A stretch of DNA of 64,000 nt from Parabacteroides sp. AD58 (GTDB lineage Bacteria > Bacteroidota > Bacteroidia > Bacteroidales > Tannerellaceae). The notes under the pieces were generated by a model. The model did not search any database, was not told where the DNA came from, and worked only from the letters and a program-made list of their open reading frames with translations. A program made the position numbers and the translations under genes. Position 1 is the first letter of the stretch. Each line of letters begins with the position of its first letter. Below are positions 8,729-16,462 of this stretch, piece after piece. The stretch spans positions 2,852,001 through 2,916,000 of the forward strand of contig NZ_CP146284.1 of the NCBI RefSeq assembly GCF_023744375.2, in the 5' to 3' direction.

Positions 8729-10201
8729 TTATATTTCTTTCCGCAGACGGGCTACCGGAATTCCCAGCTGCTCGCGATACTTAGCTACCGTACGACGGGC
8801 AATGACGTATCCCTTTTCCTTCAGGATAGCGGCCAGTTCTTCATCCGTCAGCGGTTTCCGTTTGTCTTCTGCATCTACATGCTCTTTTACGATTTTCTTG
8901 ACTTCGCGGGTAGAGATTTCTTCTCCCTTGTCTGTCTGCATGGATTCCGAGAAGAAATATTTCAGCGGATAAATACCGAAGTTTGTCTGTACATATTTGC
9001 TGTTGCTGACACGTGAAATGGTGGAAATATCATATCCCGTCCGTTCTGCCACGTCTTTCAGGATCATCGGGCGGAGAGACGATTCATCGCCTGTCAGGAA
9101 GAAGTCCTTCTGCAGGGCGATAATGGCTTCCATCGTGCGTTGCAGGGTTTCCTGCCGCTGTTTGACCGCGTCGATGAACCACTGGGCCGAATCGAGCTTC
9201 TGCTTTACGAACTGTACGGCATTTTTCCGGTCGCTTGTCTGATTGGCCTTGTTGCTTGTATAATCCTGGAACATATCTACATATTCCTGATTGATACGCA
9301 GGTCGGGAATCCCCCGGTTGTTCATCGACAAGGTAATTTCGCCGTTGTTCGAATCGACGATAAAATCCGGTACGATCTGGCTCATTGCCGTTTCCATTGT
9401 TCCTCCCCAGGCAATACCCGGTTTCGGATCAAGGAGAGTAATCTCGCGGATGCTTTTCTTCAGCGTCTCTTCGTTGATCTCCAGTCCGCGCAGTATCTTG
9501 TCATAATGCTTGCGTGTAAACTCGTCAAAATAGTCGGTCAGGATCCGGATGGCAATCCGTGTCTCCGGAGTCTGTTCCTTCTTCCGCAGCTGGATCAGCA
9601 GGCATTCCTGCAAGTTGCGGGCCCCTACTCCTGCCGGTTCAAAATCCTGGATAATCTGCAGGATGGGGTAAATATCCTTTTCTTCCACATTCAGTCCGGC
9701 CTGGAATACCAGGTCATCGGCTATGGCTCCTAAGTCACGGCGCAGGTATCCGTCATCATCAATATTCCCGATGATGTATTCGGCCATCTTCATCTCTTTT
9801 TCCGGAAGATTACGCAGGCGCAGCTGCTGAACCAGAAATTCATTCAGTGACTCACTGACCGAGAACGGGATATCTTCTTTCTTTTCACTCCGTTCGCGCA
9901 TCTCCTGCAACTTATATTCAGGAATGTCATCCTCCGACATATAATCGCCTAATGACAAATCCAGGTCTGCATCCGATTCCCCTCCTTCTGAGCCTTCCCC
10001 GTCATCCGGGTTGTCGTGCTCTGCTACATCATAATCATCTTCCGGTGCTTCTTTGCCTTCCTCCAGGGCAGGATTCTCTTCCAGCTCATGCTTTACTTTC
10101 TCTTCCAGCTCGATAGCAGGAAGTTCCAGCAAGCGGATCAGCTGAATCTGTTGAGGAGAAAGCTTCTGTTGAAGTTGTTGCCGTAACTGTTGTTTTAACA
10201 T
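8729..10201 (-). CDS. rpoN: RNA polymerase sigma-54 factor
   Basis: A 490-residue sigma-54. Region I is the Gln/Leu-rich N-terminus (LKQQLRQQLQQKLSPQQIQL) that contacts the activator. An acidic, Glu/Asp-rich region II follows at about residues 45-105, then the core-binding region (LLIQLRKKEQTPETRIAIRI). At the end are the DNA-binding HTH (VAERTGYDISTISRVSNSKY) and the RpoN box ARRTVAKYREQLGIP, which reads the -24 element. The length is normal. It heads a five-gene minus-strand run and has a TATATTTG element 31 bp before its start. No sigma-54 activator is encoded nearby. Confidence 0.97.
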   Translation of the reverse strand: MLKQQLRQQLQQKLSPQQIQLIRLLELPAIELEEKVKHELEENPALEEGKEAPEDDYDVAEHDNPDDGEGSEGGESDADLDLSLGDYMSEDDIPEYKLQEMRERSEKKEDIPFSVSESLNEFLVQQLRLRNLPEKEMKMAEYIIGNIDDDGYLRRDLGAIADDLVFQAGLNVEEKDIYPILQIIQDFEPAGVGARNLQECLLIQLRKKEQTPETRIAIRILTDYFDEFTRKHYDKILRGLEINEETLKKSIREITLLDPKPGIAWGGTMETAMSQIVPDFIVDSNNGEITLSMNNRGIPDLRINQEYVDMFQDYTSNKANQTSDRKNAVQFVKQKLDSAQWFIDAVKQRQETLQRTMEAIIALQKDFFLTGDESSLRPMILKDVAERTGYDISTISRVSNSKYVQTNFGIYPLKYFFSESMQTDKGEEISTREVKKIVKEHVDAEDKRKPLTDEELAAILKEKGYVIARRTVAKYREQLGIPVARLRKEI

Positions 10202-10231
10202 ATCAAATACTCGTTAGCCTGAATGATTATG

Positions 10232-10239
10232 CAAATATA
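10232..10239 (-). promoter_or_regulatory. -7 promoter element for the rpoN operon
   Basis: The minus strand reads TATATTTG, matching TAnnTTTG, 31 bp before the rpoN start codon. It probably drives rpoN, the PAP2-like gene, gcvH, purE and perhaps ispG. Confidence 0.6.
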
Positions 10240-10304
10240 GTTTTTTATAGACAAATCTTTTCGTCTTTTCCTTTAAATTTCTTGTACGCCCAGGTTTCAA
10301 TCCT

Positions 10305-10312
10305 TAAGTTTG
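10305..10312 (+). promoter_or_regulatory. -7 promoter element for the GH43-type gene
   Basis: TAAGTTTG matches TAnnTTTG and lies 21 bp before the ATG at 10334. It overlaps an upstream in-frame TTG at 10310, which therefore cannot be the translation start. Confidence 0.55.
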
Positions 10313-10333
10313 CAAAACTTAAAAACTAAACGT

Positions 10334-11452
10334 ATGTGGAAAACATTTTGCTTGTCCCTGTTAGTAGCAGGACTATTTTCATGCCAGGAGGGGAAACGCT
10401 ACCAGTCGTTTAAGCCCGGTGAAATCTGGCTCGACAACGCGGAGGTGCATATCAATGCCCATGGAGGAGGCATCCTGTACGATGGAGGCCGTTATTACTG
10501 GTTTGGTGAACATAAGACGGAAGGTGAGGCAGGTAACCGGGCCAATGTGGGGGTTCACTGCTATTCATCAGACGATTTGTACAACTGGATAGATGAGGGC
10601 ATCGCTTTGTCGGTAGAACCCGAAGGCTCGGGCAGTCCGATCGAGAAAGGTTGTATCCTGGAACGCCCGAAGGTGATTCATAATGCCAAGACCGGAAAAT
10701 ATGTGATGTGGTTCCACCTCGAACCCAAAGGCATGGGATATCGCGGAGCACAAAGCGGAGTGGCCGTCAGCGACCAGGTAACCGGACCGTATCAATTCCT
10801 GCATGCCGGCCGTATTAATGCCGGGAAATGGGCTGCAAATGCGTCAGAAGAGTTGAAGAATGCGCCTGTACCTGCCCTGGAAGACGCTTACTCCGGCGGA
10901 GAACTGCCGGGACATCCGGACTCGCTGAATATCCACAAGCGGGATTTAGAGGGCGGACAGATGGCCCGTGATATGAATCTGTTTGTCGATGATGACGGCA
11001 AGGCCTATCATATCTATGCGTCGGAAGAAAACAGTACGCTGCAGATTGCCCAGCTGACCGACGATTATACCGATCACAATGGTGTCTACATCCGCTGCTT
11101 TGCCGGACGGTTCATGGAGGCTCCTGCCATGTTCAAGCATAACGGGAAATATTACCTGATGATGTCGGGCTGTACAGGCTGGGCTTCGAACGCGGCCCGT
11201 TCTGCAGTAGCCGATTCTGTTTTAGGCGAATGGAAAGAACTGGGAAATCCGTGTGTGGATGCTGATTCGGCCACGACCTATCATTCCCAGAGCACGTATA
11301 TCCTTCCGATGCCGGGACATCCGGACAAGTTCATTTATATGGGCGACCGCTGGACTCCCGAGAATGCGATCGACGGCCGTTATATCTGGCTCCCGCTTGA
11401 GTTTGACGGAGATCGTTTCGTGATCCATTGGCAGGATGAATGGAAGATGTAA
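10334..11452 (+). CDS. GH43-type glycoside hydrolase lipoprotein (exo-beta-1,3-galactanase-like)
   Basis: A 372-residue lipoprotein (lipobox LFSC, Cys about 17 residues in) predicted to sit on the periplasmic or surface face of a membrane. The mature part looks like a five-bladed beta-propeller hydrolase: INAHGGGILYDGGRYYWFGE, RDMNLFVDDDGKAYHIYASE, FMEAPAMFKHNGKYYLMMSG, CTGWASNAARSA, STYILPMPG and MGDRWTPENAIDGRYIWLPL. These blocks resemble the GH43 galactan 1,3-beta-galactosidase group, a resemblance noted from memory and not searched. The ATG at 10334 is preferred over an upstream TTG that lies within the promoter. It stands alone and runs into the first IS copy 12 bp after its stop. Confidence 0.75.
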   Translation: MWKTFCLSLLVAGLFSCQEGKRYQSFKPGEIWLDNAEVHINAHGGGILYDGGRYYWFGEHKTEGEAGNRANVGVHCYSSDDLYNWIDEGIALSVEPEGSGSPIEKGCILERPKVIHNAKTGKYVMWFHLEPKGMGYRGAQSGVAVSDQVTGPYQFLHAGRINAGKWAANASEELKNAPVPALEDAYSGGELPGHPDSLNIHKRDLEGGQMARDMNLFVDDDGKAYHIYASEENSTLQIAQLTDDYTDHNGVYIRCFAGRFMEAPAMFKHNGKYYLMMSGCTGWASNAARSAVADSVLGEWKELGNPCVDADSATTYHSQSTYILPMPGHPDKFIYMGDRWTPENAIDGRYIWLPLEFDGDRFVIHWQDEWKM

Positions 11453-11464
11453 AAATGGCAAGGA

Positions 11465-13304
11465 GGGTGTGTCGTAATACGCGATTCACCCTCTTTTCTT
11501 TATCAACGATAAGAGCGTAGTTAACTTTTTCAGGCAGCGATATTCTGAAGATAATCTCGATTATTTTGTTCCCAATAGCTTAAATGAGCGGTAATAAGGC
11601 CGTAAAGGTGTTTAATTGGCCAATTTATACCCTCTTTATTCATCTTGGTACACATCTTTTTTATATTGAAGGCGATGGCCAGGAAGCAAAAGTCCATGAG
11701 AACCTTGTCCTTTCCAAAATGACGGAAGCGCTTGTAGTTCATGTTGTATTTTATCTGTCCAAATACAGCTTCCGGTTCTATACACCTTTGCCCTCTGTGT
11801 TTCAGCCCTTCTTCGGAACAAAGAAGTTCCCGGGCTTTCTGTTTGTATATCCTGAGTCGGTGATTCAGTTCTATCGTCCTGTTTCCTTTAGCTTTAAAAC
11901 ACAGACATCTTAACGGACATCCTTCGCATCTGACAGCCCTATACCTGGCATATTCGACTACATATCCGGATTCGGTTTTCGTATGCCTGGTACCTACCCT
12001 CTGCATCTTTTGTCCCATTGGACAGACACAGTAATCCTGTTTTTCATTGTAGAAAAAGTTTTCGGCTTTAAAAGGATTCGGTTTAAATCTTGGCCGCTGC
12101 TCCATATGGAAATAATTGTATTTGACGTATGCTTCCATCCCGTTTTCCGACATAAAGTGGTAATTCTCTTCTGATCCGTAACCGGAATCAGCAACCACCG
12201 TATGAGCCAACTGGCCGTATCTGTCGGCAAAGGACTTCAGGAAGGGGATCATCGTCAAGGTGTCAGTCGGATTCGGGAAAAGAGAATAATCGATAATGAA
12301 TTGATTTTCCGTAGCAATCTGAAGATTATATCCGGGCTTTGTCTGACCGTTGCGCATGGCATCCTCCTTCATTTTCATAAAGGTGGCCTCTTTGTCTGTC
12401 TTGGAATAAGAGTTGCGGTCCTGAAGATTGTCCAGATGGTTATTGTATTCCTGAAGCTTATCTCTATGTGCTTCCAGTTCTTTCAGTTGCCTGCGTTTCT
12501 TTCTCAGTGCAGATTTCTGCTCTTTCGTGGATGGTTCTGAAGTCTGTTCAAGGGCATTGCGTAATTCTCCCGCCATTTCTGTCAGCATGGAAGGTGTAAA
12601 CTCAATTTCCTCGTTGTTTTCCGAAGCTTTTTCCTGAACGATGACGTCATCTATTTGGCTTAACAGAACACTGATTTTCTTCATCAGTCGTTCACGGTTT
12701 CGCTCAACGCTCTTCCGCCATACAAAAGTATATTTGTTGGCCTTGGACTCAATCTTTGTTCCGTCAATATATTCCACATTCAGACTGATGAAACCTTTGG
12801 ATGAAAGCAGAAGTACGGTTTGGGTAAACACTTCGTTAATCTCATTCTTCACCCGGTTACGGAAACGATTGATAGTAATGAAGTCCGGTTTCTCATAACC
12901 GGCTAACCAAATGTAATGGATATCACGATGAAGAAGCTTTTCTATTTTCCGGCAGGAGTATATATTGTTCATATAGGCATACAAGATAACCTTTAGCATC
13001 ATCTTGGGATGGTAAGGACTGCGGCCGCATTCTTTGTATAACTTCCTGAAACCTTCAAGATTCAGGCTTTCAACCAAAGCGTCAACCATGCGCACAGGAT
13101 CGTTTTCTGCAATATCTTCATCGATTCTTTGCGGAAAAAGTACCGTTTGGTTGGGAGTGTATGGACGAAAATGTATCTTTGCCATATGTATAAATCTTTA
13201 TGCTTAAAGATACAAAATCTTTAGGTAATAACAAAGCCCCAGCTTGTGAAAGTCGGGGCTTTGTGCTAAAAAAAGAAGGTGTGCTTTTTGACACACCTTC
13301 TTTT
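11465..13304 (-). mobile_element. IS1182-family-type insertion sequence, copy 1 (1840 bp)
   Basis: The limits were found by comparing this copy with the one at 24679-26518: the two match over 1840 bp and then diverge on both sides. The ends carry the short inverted repeat GGTGTGTC (11466-11473) and GACACACC (13290-13297). The single gene is a transposase on the minus strand. Upstream of that gene are two strong hairpins: one at 13231-13264 (arms ACAAAGCCCC / GGGGCTTTGT) and a 13-bp stem at the outer end (arms around GAAGGTGTG / CACACCTTC). The left end holds a GGGTG/CACCC hairpin followed by T-rich DNA. No target-site duplication is evident. Confidence 0.88.
11530..13185 (-). CDS. IS1182-family-type transposase, copy 1
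   Basis: A 551-residue DDE transposase. The N-terminal DUF772-type segment is clear (FRKLYKECGRSPYHPKMMLK, YSCRKIEKLLHRDIHYIWLA). The middle is a charged coiled coil (residues about 150-260). The DDE core shows YIDGTKIESKANKYTFVW for the first Asp, HTVVADSGYGSEENYHFM for the second, and PEAVFGQIKYNMNYKRFRHF with the final Glu. A Cys-rich stretch with VCPMG and CEGCPLRCLCF may bind zinc. It differs from the second copy at about 11 residues, so the two are not a very recent duplication. The frame is intact and the enzyme is probably active. Confidence 0.92.
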   Translation of the reverse strand: MAKIHFRPYTPNQTVLFPQRIDEDIAENDPVRMVDALVESLNLEGFRKLYKECGRSPYHPKMMLKVILYAYMNNIYSCRKIEKLLHRDIHYIWLAGYEKPDFITINRFRNRVKNEINEVFTQTVLLLSSKGFISLNVEYIDGTKIESKANKYTFVWRKSVERNRERLMKKISVLLSQIDDVIVQEKASENNEEIEFTPSMLTEMAGELRNALEQTSEPSTKEQKSALRKKRRQLKELEAHRDKLQEYNNHLDNLQDRNSYSKTDKEATFMKMKEDAMRNGQTKPGYNLQIATENQFIIDYSLFPNPTDTLTMIPFLKSFADRYGQLAHTVVADSGYGSEENYHFMSENGMEAYVKYNYFHMEQRPRFKPNPFKAENFFYNEKQDYCVCPMGQKMQRVGTRHTKTESGYVVEYARYRAVRCEGCPLRCLCFKAKGNRTIELNHRLRIYKQKARELLCSEEGLKHRGQRCIEPEAVFGQIKYNMNYKRFRHFGKDKVLMDFCFLAIAFNIKKMCTKMNKEGINWPIKHLYGLITAHLSYWEQNNRDYLQNIAA

Positions 13305-13554
13305 TATATCCATACCACAAATTGGAGCAGTTTCCTCTTACCATACATTATATTCAGAGAGGAAGCCGTTATACCGTATTCAACTAGATCTACAAGTAAG
13401 GATAAAAAAGAAGTATCATGACTTACGCAACTCTTCTAACTTTAAATCTAAATCTCTTAAAAAAACGTGTACAAAGATACCTCTTTCATTACTTAGAAAT
13501 TTAAAATTGATTGACCCTTCATTATATATAAAAACTTCTGACCCATCAAAAAGC

Positions 13555-13806
13555 TAGTACGTGTCGAGAAGTAGCTGGAACAATGTTAGCAGTTACGAGA
13601 CAAATATACCAAAGTTTTACACGAAGGTTCCGAACAAATCATAGAGTTAAAAGTAAAACATCTGTTATCTTCTTCTACCGAACAACTCATCGGAAATATC
13701 ATCATGGCTGGTGGCTTTGAAGATACTAGTTATTTTGTACGCTCAATCAAACAAATATTTGATGTAACACTAGCTCAATTCAGTCCCTCCAATTATTGTA
13801 TAACGT
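13555..13806 (+). pseudogene. Remnant of a second hybrid two-component regulator (receiver end plus AraC HTH)
   Basis: Read in one frame (codons in register with the ATG at 13704), this stretch gives LVRVEK*LEQC*QLRDK, then HEGSEQIIELKVKHLLSSST and finally GGFEDTSYFVRSIKQIFDV. The intact regulator at 16463-19270 has LLVRVEKLLEQRRQLRDKFS and GFEDTSYFTRVFKQMFNVTP in the same order, so the match is collinear. The remnant has two in-frame stops, lacks about 55 codons across the first HTH helices, and lacks everything before the receiver end. It is a dead paralogue. Its downstream region also resembles that of the intact gene (see the shared 36-bp block). The 250 bp between the IS and this remnant show no other feature. 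Confidence 0.8.
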
Positions 13807-13941
13807 CAAATAGAAAAATCATTTTTAAAAGTAGGATAACTAAAACACTGAAAATTATATATATAATATTTTTTTATATCGAAATAATACTAATTACACA
13901 AACGAAAAATAGTCCAAAAATCCTGATATTTAACCTGATTA

Positions 13942-13977
13942 TCCTAACCCTCGGACATAAATTCTGATACTTTTGCT
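13942..13977 (+). promoter_or_regulatory. Promoter block shared with 19421-19456; -7 element TACTTTTG
   Basis: This 36-bp block aligns without gaps to 19421-19456 with about 27 identities: both start TCCTAAC, share GG then ATAAAT and CTGATA, and end in TTTGCT. It contains TACTTTTG (13968-13975), a TAnnTTTG -7 element, 131 bp before the beta-repeat gene at 14107. Since both copies lie downstream of a hybrid regulator (one dead, one intact), the conserved part is probably the regulator's target plus promoter. Confidence 0.6.
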
Positions 13978-14106
13978 ACTATAGTTATAAAATAAGTGTA
14001 TCGTAACATTGTGAAGCACATGAACACTTATTTATATGTATTAGACGAATAGAACATTAGTATTGAAATAGATGAGTATTTAATTACTAACCAAATTATT
14101 ACATAT

Positions 14107-14523
14107 ATGAAAACAAGAGTAATCATTACAATGCTGGCTCTAATCGGTATTTTCCAGTTTGCCGGTGCACAAACTATTCGTGACAACTCCAACGTTACTA
14201 TTGGAAAAATTGAACGTGACGGGACAGTGAGAAATGCTGGCAACATTAAAATTGGGTCTATTTCATCCTCAGGAGAAATACGCAATACTGGCAACATCTT
14301 AATAGGAAAGATTGACAGTAACGGGAAAGTGTGGAACAAAAACAACAGTCAGTTGGGATCCATTGACAGCGATGGCACTGTAAAAAACGCGTCCAACATT
14401 AAAATTGGAAAAGTAGAAAGCAATGGCAGTGTGAAAAATGCGTCCAACATTACAATCGGGAAAGCCGAAAATGTTTCCACTAAGCATGCTGCTCTCTTTT
14501 TCTTTTTCGGCTTCTTTAAATAG
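14107..14523 (+). CDS. Secreted repeat protein with six 17-residue beta repeats
   Basis: A 138-residue protein with a Sec signal peptide (cleavage after FAGAQ). The mature part consists of about six units of 17 residues: IGKIERDGTVRNAGN, IGSISSSGEIRNTGN, IGKIDSNGKVWNKNN, LGSIDSDGTVKNASN, IGKVESNGSVKNASN and a last IGKAEN. Each unit predicts two short strands with an NG or DG turn, which suggests a small propeller-like or flower-like fold; Bacteroidetes proteins called five-fold beta-flower have this look, but I cannot confirm membership. The end is strikingly aromatic (LFFFFGFFK). It follows the shared regulated promoter, so it is a likely target of the TPR hybrid regulator or of its dead paralogue. 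Function unknown. Confidence 0.75.
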   Translation: MKTRVIITMLALIGIFQFAGAQTIRDNSNVTIGKIERDGTVRNAGNIKIGSISSSGEIRNTGNILIGKIDSNGKVWNKNNSQLGSIDSDGTVKNASNIKIGKVESNGSVKNASNITIGKAENVSTKHAALFFFFGFFK

Positions 14524-14578
14524 AAGGTGGGGTTAAATAAATTAAGTTATGAAATAAATAAGCGGAATTACCACAAGC

Positions 14579-14716
14579 ATGGTCTCATATTGTATAATAA
14601 AAAATAGTGGTGGATCTTACCGAAGGGAATCGTACAGCAGCCATGGAAGTGGAAGCTATAGTGGCAGCAGCTCCGCCCCAGGAGCTGCTGCCAGTAAATT
14701 ACAAAATCAAATTTAG
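14579..14716 (+). other. Small Gly/Ser/Tyr-rich open frame (45 codons)
   Basis: An ATG-started frame encodes a 45-residue peptide whose centre is low-complexity: GGSYRRESYSSHGSGSYSG then SSSAPGAAAS. There is no clear ribosome site or promoter. The composition looks like the tail of a surface or secreted protein, so this may be a true small gene or a scrap of a lost one. It contains the 12-bp hairpin described separately. Confidence 0.25.
14663..14692. repeat. Perfect 12-bp GC-rich hairpin
   Basis: Arms GGCAGCAGCTCC and GGAGCTGCTGCC pair fully around a 6-nt loop. No T-tract follows, so it is not a typical terminator. It lies 31 bp before the broken BspA-like gene and could limit read-through or translation from upstream. 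Confidence 0.65.
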
Positions 14717-14723
14717 AAGGAAT

Positions 14724-15149
14724 ATGACAACGACAATACTTACTTTTGCCATTACCCTATTATCCGTAACAGGTGCATGGGCATACGATTTCAAAGTCGG
14801 TGATTTATGTTACAATATTACCGACAAAGGCTCAAAAAACGTAGAAGTGACGTTTGAGTAAGAAAGTCTTGAGAATAATTACAGCTATCTTTCTGGTATT
14901 GTAACCATCCAATTCACAGCAACTTATAATGGTACAGACTTTAGTGTGACAAGCATTGGTGAGTTTGCGTTTTACAATTGTTCCGCTCTCACACAAATTA
15001 CCATATTGGCTGCCGAGCCTCCAAGAATATCAACATTCCCTTTTTATAATATCAGTCCGGATATACTTATATCTGTGCCTGTTGAAACATTGGATGCATA
15101 TCAAAAGGCAGAAACTTGGAAAGAATTCAAATTACAAGGATTCCCATAA
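14724..15149 (+). pseudogene. BspA-like leucine-rich repeat protein interrupted by one in-frame stop
   Basis: A single frame runs from an ATG through a signal peptide (TLLSVTGAWAYDFKVGDLCY) and NITDKGSKNVEVTFE, hits TAA at 14859-14861, and continues without shift as ESLENNYSYLSGIVTIQF, VTSIGEFAFYNCSALTQITI and AAEPPRISTFPFYN, then a normal end. The SIGEFAFYNCSALTQI pattern is the LRR_5 repeat of BspA-type surface proteins. Complete members have many such repeats and this one has a single one, so it also seems internally deleted. It is a pseudogene unless the stop is suppressed or a sequencing error. Confidence 0.8.
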
Positions 15150-15262
15150 TAGTTATAGACTTTTTATACTCTTCAAGTTTTGCAAGTTCAACTTTCAGGA
15201 GTTAAAGAAGTTATACAAACTGTAAAACCTAAAATATAAAATTATTATTGAACGGTTACTTA

Positions 15263-16243
15263 ATGGAATATATCGGGATACAGACACAGAAAAGGAGAAA
15301 CGACTTCCGTTCGACGCTCCTGCTTTTTATGTTCCCATGCCTTGTCTTAGGTGTGGTGTACATTTTTTTCATTCTTTTCGCATGGCTGGGTTTTATTGAA
15401 GAAGCTGAGACAGAGGGGCACTTCTGGCTTTCCGTCAACTCAGTTTACTCGATCTCGGTTCCTTATGTTCTTGGAGTGATTTTCGTATGGTTCACCATAG
15501 CCTATTTTTGGAATACGTATATAATAAAAGTGTCAACAGGAGCAACGACACTTGAAAGAAAAAAAAACAAACGTGTCTACAATCTGGTAGAGAATCTTTG
15601 CATGAGCCAAGGTATGAAGATACCGAAAATCAATATTATAAATGACGAGTCGCTCAATGCCTTCGCAAGCGGAATCAACGAACGGACATATACGGTTACG
15701 TTGTCGAAAGGGTTAATAAATAGACTAAAAAATGATGAGTTAGAAGCGGTCATTGCGCACGAACTATCGCACATACGCAACCACGATGTACATCTGCTCA
15801 TTGTTTCTATTGTGTTTGTAGGTGTGTTTTCAATGATTGCACGTTTAGCATTCGAGTCAATATTTTCTTCTTCTGATAGCAGTTCCAATAAAAAGGATGG
15901 TAATAGTAATGGAGCTGTCATAATAGTACTGCTTCTGGCACTCATAGTTGTCCTGATAGGTTTATTGTTTGCTAAACTGATGAGGTTCGCCATTTTACGA
16001 AAAAGGGAATATTTGGCTGATGCCGAAGCAGCTGAAATGACAAAGAATCCGCTTGCTCTTGCTTCTGCCCTACGCAAGATTGCCAAAGACCCTAACATTG
16101 AGGCAGTGACACGTGAAGATGTCGCCCAGTTGTTTATTCAGCATCCGGGGAAGCAGGCTGTAGGTTTTATCGGAAGTCTTGGAGGTATATTCGACACACA
16201 CCCTCCGATTGAAAAAAGAATAAGCATTCTTGAACAATTTTAA
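15263..16243 (+). CDS. M48-family (HtpX-like) membrane zinc metallopeptidase
   Basis: A 326-residue integral membrane protease. Two N-terminal membrane segments (about residues 20-45 and 65-90) are followed by the catalytic region LEAVIAHELSHIRNHDVHLL, with the HExxH zinc motif. A further hydrophobic hairpin follows, then the third zinc ligand region RKREYLADAEAAEMT (the conserved Glu of EYxAD). The order matches HtpX and related M48 quality-control proteases. The ATG at 15263 is chosen over an in-frame TTG five codons upstream. It has no close operon partner: 113 bp separate it from the broken BspA gene, and 219 bp from the regulator. Its role may be membrane protein turnover under stress. 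Confidence 0.9.
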   Translation: MEYIGIQTQKRRNDFRSTLLLFMFPCLVLGVVYIFFILFAWLGFIEEAETEGHFWLSVNSVYSISVPYVLGVIFVWFTIAYFWNTYIIKVSTGATTLERKKNKRVYNLVENLCMSQGMKIPKINIINDESLNAFASGINERTYTVTLSKGLINRLKNDELEAVIAHELSHIRNHDVHLLIVSIVFVGVFSMIARLAFESIFSSSDSSSNKKDGNSNGAVIIVLLLALIVVLIGLLFAKLMRFAILRKREYLADAEAAEMTKNPLALASALRKIAKDPNIEAVTREDVAQLFIQHPGKQAVGFIGSLGGIFDTHPPIEKRISILEQF

Positions 16244-16358
16244 TTATCGAATATCCCGATATAGATGTATCAACTAAGAAACAAATTCAAACAGAAAAAC
16301 AAGGGAAAAAATTTCCGAAGTAACCCACTAAACGCCTGCCAGGCAAAGAATATAATGT

Positions 16359-16366
16359 TAACTTTG
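16359..16366 (+). promoter_or_regulatory. -7 promoter element for the hybrid regulator
   Basis: TAACTTTG matches TAnnTTTG, 97 bp before the start codon. A short perfect palindrome (GCCTG-C-CAGGC, 16334-16344) sits 14 bp upstream and could be an operator. Nothing else is seen in this 219-bp gap. Confidence 0.55.
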
Positions 16367-16462
16367 CTAACAGAAACATATGTGATTTTTATTAACAGAG
16401 CGATGAAGCTCTTTACAAGTCAAGTCAGAATGTAAGTTGTATAAAAAATACATGAACGATTT

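Noticed and set aside
10310..10333. Upstream TTG start for the GH43-type gene
   Set aside because: It falls within the TAAGTTTG promoter element, and the ATG at 10334 gives a normal lipoprotein signal.
13200..13557. Open frames over the right end of IS copy 1
   Set aside because: They start inside the IS hairpins, have biased composition, and show no homology or signal; no gene is supported.
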